A DNA stretch of 64,000 nt from Lumbricus rubellus (lineage: Eukaryota > Annelida > Clitellata > Crassiclitellata > Lumbricidae): assembly GCA_945859605.1 (NCBI GenBank), contig OX243825.1:3756543-3820542 (forward strand). Direction: 5' to 3'. Each line of letters opens with the position of its first letter. Within the stretch, counting starts at the first letter, position 1. The position numbers and the translations under genes are program-made. Positions 29,501 through 39,200 of this stretch are shown piece after piece. A model generated the notes under the pieces. The model had not been told where the DNA came from, did not search any database, and was given only the letters and a program-made list of their open reading frames with translations.

Positions 29501-32500
29501 ACGAACTCTGACTAGAACTGGAACCCCATCTCTAGTGTCTTGGACACTAGAGATGGGGACTCTGACATCTTTGGACCCAGAAAATGTTTGTTTTTGATCA
29601 AATTTGTTAAGTAAGATGTCGTCTTCACAAAATTGTTCTATGTTAAGAATTTTTGGTGCAATTTAATATGACTTCCTTATTTTTTATGTAGTTTGCCAGT
29701 GAGTATTTTGTACTTAGTATTTTAAATACTTTTCCAAGCCAAGTATTTTATACTTGTATTTTAAATACTTTTGTACAAAAGTATTTTTACTTGTATTTTA
29801 AATACTTTTATGACCAAGTATTTTTACTTATACTTAAAATACTTTTTGAAAGTATTTTCCCCATCACTGTAAATAATTGTCCGATAGGTGAGACAATCGT
29901 GCGATATGTTAAACAATCGTCCGATAAGTTAAACAATCGTCCAATATGTTAAACAATCGTCTGATATGTTAAACAATCGTCCAATATGTTAAACAATCGT
30001 CCAATATGTTAAACAATCGTCCGATATGTTTAACCATCGTCTGATATGTTAAACTGTCGTCCAATATGTTAAACAATCCTCCGATATGTTAAACAATCGT
30101 CCATACGTTACACATACGTCTAATATGTTAAACAATCGTCCAATAGCCTACGATAAACAATCATTCAATATGTTAAACAATCGTCCAATATGTTAAACAA
30201 TCGTCCAATATGTTAAACAATCGTCCAATATGATAAAAAAAATCATCCAATATGTTTAACTATCGTCCAATATGTTTAGCAATCGTCCGATATGTTAAAC
30301 AATCGTCCAATATGTTAAACAATCGTCCAATATGTTTAACCATCGTCTGATATGTAAAACAATTGTCCAATATGTTTACCAATCGTCCTATAGGTTAAAT
30401 AATTGTCCGATAGGTGAGACAATCGTGCGATATGTTAAACAATCGTCCGATAAGTTAAACAATCGTCCAATATGTTAAACAATCGTCTGATATGTTAAAC
30501 AATCGTCCAATATGTTCAACAATCGTCCAATATGTTAAACAATCGTCCGATATGTTTAACCATCGTCTGATATGTTAAACTGTCGTCCAATATGTTAAAC
30601 AATCGTCTGATATGTTAAACAATCGTCCAATATGTTAAACAATCGTCCAATATGTTAAACAATCGTCTGATATGTTAAACAATCGTCTGATATGTTAAAC
30701 AATCGTCCAATATGTTAAACAATCGTCCAATATGTTAAACAATCGTCCGATATGTTAAACAATCGTCCGATATGCTAAACAATCGTCCAATACGTTACAC
30801 ATAGGTCCATAATGTTAAACAATCGTCCAATATGTTAAGCAATCGTCCAGAATGTTATATGTTTAACAATCGCCTAATAAGTTAAACAATCGTCTGATAT
30901 GTTAAACAATCGTCTAATATGTTTAGCAATCGTCCGATATGTTAAACAATCGTCCAATATGTTTAACAATCCTCCGATATGTTGAACAATCGTCCGATAT
31001 GTTAAACAATCGTCTAATATGTTGAACAATCCTCCGATATGTTGAACAATCGTTCAATATGTTAAACAATCGTCCAATATGTTAAACAATCGTCCAATAT
31101 GTTAAACAATCGTCCAATATGTTAAACAATCGTCCAATATGTTAAACAATCGTCCGATATGTTAAGCGATCGTCCAATTACAATCCGCTAATATGCTAAA
31201 CAATCGTCTGATATGTTAAACAATCGTCCAATATGTTAAACAATCGTCCAATATGTTAAACAATCGTCCGATATGTTAAACAATCGTCCGATATGCTAAA
31301 AAATCGTCCAATACGTTACACATAGGTCCATAATGTTAAACAATCGTCCAATATGTTAAGCAATCGTCGGATATGTTAAAGAAGCGTCCGATATGTTAAA
31401 CAATCCTCCGATATGATAAAAAATCGTCCAGTACGTTACACATACGTCCAATTGTTAAACAATAGTCTTAAATGAAACAAATGTCCGAAAAGGTTAGGCA
31501 ATCGTACGATATGTTAAACAATCGTCCAATATGTTAAACAATCGTCCAATATGTTAAACATTCGCCGGATATGTTAAACAAAAGTCGGATATTTTAAACA
31601 ATCGTCCAATATGTTAAACAATCTTCGGATATGTTAAACAATCGTCCAATATGTTAAACAATTGTCCAATATGTTAAACTATCGTCCGATATGTTAAACA
31701 ATCGTCCGATATGTTAAACAATTTTCCAATTTGTTAAACAATCGTCCGATATGATAAACAATCGTTTAGTATGTTTAACAACCATCGTCCAATATGTTTA
31801 ACAATCGTCCGATCTGTTAAACAATCGTCCGATAGGTTAGACAATCGTACGATATGTTAAACAATCGTCCAATATGCTAAACAAACGTCCAATATGTTAA
31901 ACAATCGTCTGATATGTTAAAAAATCGTCCAATATGTTTAAAAATTGTCCGATATGTTAAACAATCGTCCAATACGTTTAAAAATCGTCCAATGTGTTAA
32001 ACAATCGTCTGATATGTTAAACAATCATCCAATATGTTAAGCAAACGATTAGCATATTGTACGATTGTAACATATGTTAAACAATTGTCCAATATGTTAA
32101 ACAATCGTCTGATATGTTAAACAATCGTCCAATAAGTTAAACAACCGTCCAATATGTTAAACATTCGTCTTATATGTTAAGCAATCGTCCAAAAGGTTAA
32201 ACAGTCGTCGGATATGTTAAAGAAGCGTCCGATATGTTAAACAATCGTCCGATATGTTAGACAATCGTTCAATTAGTTACCCATACGTCCAATATGTTAA
32301 ACAATCGTCCGATATGTTAGACAATCGTTCAATTAGTTACCCATACGTCCAATATGTTAACATTCGCCGGATATGTTAAACAATAGTCGGATATTTTAAA
32401 CAAACGTCCAATATGTTAAACAATCTTCGGATATGTTAAAAAAAATCGTCCAGAATGTTAAACTATCGTCCGATATGTTAAGCAATCGTCCGATTTCTTA

Positions 32501-33234
32501 AATAATATTCCAATTTGTTAAACAATCGTTCGATATGAGAAACAAGCGTTCAATATGTTAAAACAATCGTCTGATATGTTAAACCATCGTGCAATATGTT
32601 TAACAATAGTCCAATATGTTTAACAATCGTCCGAAATGTTAAACAATCATCCAATATGCTTAACAATCGTCCGATATGTTAAACAATCGTCCAATATGTT
32701 AAACAATCGTCCAAAATGTTAAACAGTCGTCGGATATGTTAAAGAAGCGTCCGATATGTTAAACAATCGTCCAATATGTTAAACATTCGCCGGATATGTT
32801 AAACAATAGTCCGATATTTTAATATGTTAAACAATTTTCGGATATGTTAAACAATCGTCCAATATGTTAAACAATCGTCCAATATGTTAAGAAATCGTCC
32901 GATATGTTAAATAATATTCCAATTTGTTAAACAATCGTCCGATATGATAAACAAGCGTTCAATATGTTAAACAATCGTCTGATGTCCCCCTCCCCCTCCC
33001 CCTCCCCCCTCTTTCTCCCCCTCCCTTTCCCCTCCCCCTCCCTCTCCCTTCTCCCTCCCCCTCCCCCTTTCCCTCCCCCTCCCCCTCCCCCCCTCCTACT
33101 CCCCCTCCCCTCCCCCCTCCCCCTCCCCTCCCCCTCCCCCTCCCCCTCCCCCTCCCCCTCCCCCTCCCCTTCCCCCTTCCCCTCCCCCTTCCCCCCCCCC
33201 TCCCCCTCCCCCTCCCCTCCCCTTCCCCCTCCCC

Positions 33235-33295
<61 letters not shown>

Positions 33296-36200
33296 CCCCC
33301 CCCCTCCCCTCCCCCTCCCCCTCCCCCTCCCCCTCTCCCTCTTCTTCCCTCCCCCTCCCCTCCCCCTCCCCCTCCCCCTCCCCCTCCCTCCTCCCCTTCT
33401 CCGCATCTTTTTCCGGATCCCCCTCCCCTTCGTCCCGCTCCCTCCGCTCCTTTCCTCCCTCACACTGTCCCTTCTTGAGAGCGGATATAGCCCAAGAATC
33501 CTGAAAGGCCGAAAAATTATGCGGCTCGCTTATGACGTCACGACACGCGACCTCAATAATGTTTCGTCTGGTCGCCTCACTGTGAAGGCGTTTGTGAAAT
33601 CTGGCAACGTGCAGTTTTGTTGAATTTTCAAATGGCGGTCGAGCGGAATGCAAAGTTACCTTTTTGTGGAAAAGATTGCGTTTTTTCGTAGAAAAAAAGT
33701 TGGAAACTCTGTTATTGGAATTGAAGGTTTTGTTAAATTTTCAAAACAATCTGTACGTCCGTTTTCGAGAACACTGGGAACAAACTATTGGAAAGTTTCA
33801 NNNNNNNNNNNNNNNNNNNNNNNNNNNNNNNNNNNNNNNNNNNNNNNNNNNNNNNNNNNNNNNNNNNNNNNNNNNNNNNNNNNNNNNNNNNNNNNNNNNN
33901 NNNNNNNNNNNNNNNNNNNNNNNNNNNNNNNNNNNNNNNNNNNNNNNNNNNNNNNNNNNNNNNNNNNNNNNNNNNNNNNNNNNNNNNNNNNNNNNNNNNN
34001 CCCCCTCCCCCTCTCCCCTCCCCCTCTCCTCCCCCTCCCCTCTCCCCCTCCTCTCCCCCTCCCCTCCCCTCCCCTCCTCCTCCCCCTCCTCTCCCCTCCC
34101 TCTCCCCTCCCTCCTCCCCCTCCCCTCCTCCCTCCTCCCCTCCCCCTCCCCTCCTCCCTCCTCCCTCCCTTCCCCCTCCCCCTCTCCCTCCTCTTCCCTC
34201 CCCCTCCCCTCCCCCTCCCCTCCCCCTCCCTCCTCCCCTTCTCCGCATCTTTTTCCGGATCCCCCTCCCCTTCGTCCCGCTCCCTCCGCTCCTTTCCTCC
34301 CTCACACATGTCCCTTCTTGAGAGCGGATATAGCCCAAGAATCTTGAAAGGCCGAAAATTATGCGGCTCGCTTATGACGTCACGACACGCGACCTCAATA
34401 ATGTTTCGTCTGGTCGCCTCACTGTGAAGGCGTTTGTGAAATCTGGCACCGTGCAGTTTTGTTGAATTTTCAAATGGCGGTCGAGCGGAATGCAAAGTTA
34501 CCTTTTTGTGGAAAAGATTGCGTTTTTTCGTAGAAAAAAAGTTGGAAACTCTCTTATTGGAATTGAAGGTTTTGTTAAATTTTCAAAACAATCTGTACGT
34601 CCGTTTTCGAGAACACTGGGAACAAACTATTGGAAAGTTTCATTTTTATTTATATAGACTCTAGATTATGTGTGCATGTGTGGGTGCTAATAATTATGTT
34701 TATCAATATTTCATAGTTTTAAACTGAAAGCTGGAAGGCTAGTAGGGTCTATTTATATATGTATATATATATATATATATTATATATGGCCGCTTTGTCC
34801 TAGTATGGCTGTTACGGACTAACTACATAATAACTTAAAATATAAATTATAATTTTTTTATCGGCTTTATTAATATGATAATAATTATTACAGAGCATTA
34901 GGCCTATAATAGATCACTCTCTCTACGTGGCTGGGCTGGGAGCATAGGTGCAATCACGTCCTAAAAGTTGGGGGGGGACCATAATGAATCACGTCCTAAA
35001 AGTTGGGGGGGACCATAATAATAAAGATTGGGGACCACTCAAAAGTTGGGGGGACGCGTCTCGTGGGTCCCATAGGGTGGTTGCGCCTATGGCTGGGAGC
35101 CCCTCTGAACTAGATGGAGCGCCGCACAAATTTCTGGATTGACTGAATATGTACTGGATTGCGAATATGCATCCTAATAATTATAATCTCACTTTGTAAT
35201 TGTAGAGTATGAGTACGTTTCTCTGATGCCCCTTTCTCTGTCAACAAGCTCTTACCTTGAGGTGCAGTAGTCGACTTTGGATGAAACTCTAAGTGTCCGA
35301 GTCTGATAAACACGACAAAGGTAATGGACGCCAGTAATACGGCAACAAGAAGTCCGATCCCAAAACCTATTCCAATGCCGTCGACGCCGCCAATTATTCC
35401 GCCAAAGAGACAATTTTCCGAGACTTTAGTCCAGTGCGACTTGAATTCATCTGTGACATATAATTTACAAGTAAGAAGAACAGGTAGCCTATAGTATCGA
35501 ATGCAAACGCGATAGACAATTTGATAAACTCAAAACTTCTACAGCGCCCCAAAATACGAAGTCACGGGAGCCAGCTTATTCACAGGCGCTGAATCAAAAC
35601 AAAGTCGATAGGCAGGGGTCAAGACACGGAGACTCAGACGGAGACTAAGATGGATGATGTTTAGAGTTGAAATGGCCTGGGAGGTAGAATCTGTGAAAAA
35701 GCAATGTTTTCAGTTTTAGCTCACCACAGGTCTTTCGAGTGGAAAACGTGTAGTGAGATAGCGAGAGGGTGACTCGCGACCTCATGAAGTTTGTTGTAGG
35801 CTATTTAGGCCTACAGTGAATGATCGTCCTATTTTATGATTTTTTATCGATTACTTATTAGGCCTATTACTACATTTGACCTACAACATCCTTACAAAAG
35901 GCATAAGACAATTAAATTACATGTAGCCTATAATTATTTATAATCACTTGTCAAAGACATAAGAATATTAAAGTATATTTTACAATATCAAAGGAAAAAT
36001 TCAAAATAGTCTATTCACCTGACTGCAGGATTTGAAATGCAGTAGAGTTAACAGTGTAACGTTTTCCCCTCACAACATTCGTTGCCACACATCTGCATTG
36101 ATTCAAACCGACATTAAACTGAACAAACAGATGGTGGGCTGTTGTACGAATATCATCCCAGGTTGCATTTGTTTTCTCTTTCATCACCTGCCATGTGATA

Positions 36201-39200
36201 TTTGGAGTCGGATAACCATCTGCCTCACAGGACCTGGTGATGATGTTTCCGGGAGAGTCAACAGCTAACGATGTTGATAGAGTAACATTTCTCACCGAAT
36301 CTGAAACGTGAAAGAAAAGTTCAACCAGTGCTGGATTTAAACTCGGTGAGGCCCGAATTGATAAATACAGGGTGCGCCAAAAAGACCCCTCTAGGTTTTT
36401 TGTCAATATCTTGGCCAAAAGTAAGAATTTCGAAATGAAAATTTACACGCTTATAGACAATTTATATTTACATATGATGGCCAGATTTCATCAAAATATT
36501 TCAAACAGAACAAAAGTTATGCCACTTTTAGGGAAGCCACCCACCGTTTTTTGACGTTTCAAAAACGAAACGCAATTTTTTAAGGTTTTTTACCAATATC
36601 TTGGTCAAAAATAAAAATATCGAAATGAGATTTGACAGTCTTATAGACAATTCATATCTACACAGTGGTGGCCAGATTGCATCACAATATTTCAAACCGA
36701 ACAAACGTTATGCCACTTTTAGTGAGACCACCCACCGTTTTTTGACGATTCAAAAACGAAACGCAACAAAAAGTGACAAAAACACGATTTTTAAAGTCTC
36801 ATCTCAAATAACTGTTGTCAAATGAACTTGGTAGTGCTTCACAACTTGTGTTCAATGTGCCCACCACCAGTTCCAAAACTTATTTTGAGTCTCTTTGCAA
36901 AGTTCTTGATGAACATGTTGATTAGGCTGATAGATTCCTTATTTACCAATTTGATTGTCATCTTGCTAAGTGACTTCTCAGTGACGTGCAGCTACGCTGG
37001 CACCCTGTTTAATTTTTAAATAGTAATAATAATGATCATCGGACATTGTTAAGGCTATTTGATAACAATTATTATTTGAGATGAGGAAAAAATCGTGTTT
37101 TTGATACCTTTTTGTTGCGTTTCGCTTTTGAATCGTCAAAAAACGGTGGGTGGCCTCCCTAGAAGTGGTATAACGTTTGTTCTGTTGAAAGTAGGTTGAT
37201 GAAATTTGACCATCATGGGCAGGTGTGAATTGTCTTTACGCCTGTGAAATTTCATTTCGATATTCTTACTTTTGGCTAAGATATTGGCCAAAATAATGAG
37301 ATTGTTTTTTCATGACTTTTTGCTGCGTCGCGTTTTTGAATCGTCAAAAAACGGTGGGTGACCTCTCTAAAAGCGACATAACTTTTGTTGTGTTTGAAAT
37401 ATTTTGATGAAATCTGGCCATCATGTGTAAATATGAATTGTCTAAAAGCCTGTAAAATTTCATTTGGAAATTCTTACTTTTGGTCAAGATATTGGCAAAA
37501 TTCTTAGGGTTTTTATTTTGGCGCACCCTGTATACAGGTACTTAGAGATGTGTTTTTGTAGAAAATTATTTGTCCCTAACGCACAACTAACACTTTTTAT
37601 TCCCTCTGCTCAGGCAACATGGGCGCCCGCACATAGGGGCAAGGGGGGCACTTGCCCCTTGAAAACTGACATTTATTTTTCTGACTACTACTTTTGGGTC
37701 TTTAACAATTTTTCTCGCATTAAAGCACTAATGATACGAACGATTTACACAGTGAAAGTCAGAAATCTATGTTTAGAAATAAACATGCTCTTAATTTTCT
37801 GCCTTGCATTATCAACACCTTGTTAAAAGCTGGAACAATGACAATTTGCTGTTAACCCTCTGGCAGGTGCCCTTGCAAATAGTATATTATTTCTATCGAT
37901 TATGGCCTACTTGATTGGAATCTCGCTGTCATGCAACCTTTCACAACAGTTACTGCACAAAAAGTATCAATAGAAGTAGCTAGAGGAACACTTGTACCTT
38001 GAAAACTGACACCTATTTTTGTTCACTTATTCATTCATTCATTCATTCATTCATTCATTCATTCATTCATTCATTCATTCAATGGACTTATTATTACAGC
38101 GCCTCTTCAGGAACCCACTTTTAACATCTACTTTTTTATTTATTTCTTCGCACTAAAGAAACTATTCATATTAAAGCTGATACACAAAATGAAACTGAAA
38201 AATTTGCATTAAGAAACCTCGTTGAAAAATACTCGTGCTCTTAATTTCCAGCTTTGCATTTTCAAGCTCTTGCTACTAAAAAAACGTTTACGGGAACTTT
38301 GACCATCGAAATTTTTTTGCCCCCCCTGCAAAAATTTATGCGGGCGCCCATGTCAGACAAGATGGTGTTTCGGCATATAATTATATTTATATGTACACTG
38401 TGTCCGGAAAAAGGGACCCATTTTGTAAATATGAAAATAAATAGTAAATATTCATCTATTTTTACAATTCAAACACCATTTTAATCCTGACATAGGCCTA
38501 TTTGTCTAACATTGGTGGAAATATAGAAGTTACTGTCGCAACAATGACGTCATAACCGCGTAGACCTATTTTATTACAATGGCATTGTATCTATGCTGTG
38601 AGAAATACTTACACAGGACCTTCACGGCCAATGTTCTACAAGTGGCATTTGGAATGTTTGTAGCCAAGCCTACAATCGGTGCTCCATAATTGTCAACAGT
38701 TTCAACTGCAAACGAAGTTACGCAAGTGAATGATGGAACATCATGTGGAGAAGCCACAAAAGAGTAAGACCGACTTAGGGTTGTTCCATTTTTCACAGCA
38801 GCCGGAGCATCTGTCATTCCAGTCCAGTTCATCAATGCTCTGTTTGTTCCATTGTATGTCAATTTACAGTTCAATTGCACTCCATCTCCTTCTGCCGTGT
38901 CATTCACAGACGCATTCAACGAACATTTGGGCTGAGTGTCTGTAACATTTTAAAAATAAATCCCGATTCATAGAAATCCTCTAAAACGTAATCTTGGAGG
39001 TCATTTACTTGTACCCGTTGCCGTCATATGATGTTAGGAACTGATAACGACGAAAGTAGGCCTACTAACTAGTAGGCTAATTTTCGCACTATTAATATAT
39101 ATATATATTATATATAGCCTACATTTTCTGAAAGTTACGTTAAATTGCATGTTTCTGAATGACATGCTTCCTGCTTTTATCAAATATTCAGTGCCAAGAC

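Noticed and set aside
24210..32980. Regularly repeated 20-bp units that might suggest a CRISPR array
   Set aside because: Units are head-to-tail with no unique spacers, in a eukaryotic intron. It is a satellite.
32927..34500. Long open frames on both strands (Pro/Ser/Leu- or Gly/Arg/Glu-rich) over the CT tract and the N gap
   Set aside because: They follow from CCCCCT repeats and pass through undetermined bases. No splice or domain support.
36372..37019. Plus-strand frames in the 36368-37530 element
   Set aside because: They repeat with the arm subunits. The only protein-like signal is the minus-strand transposase tail.
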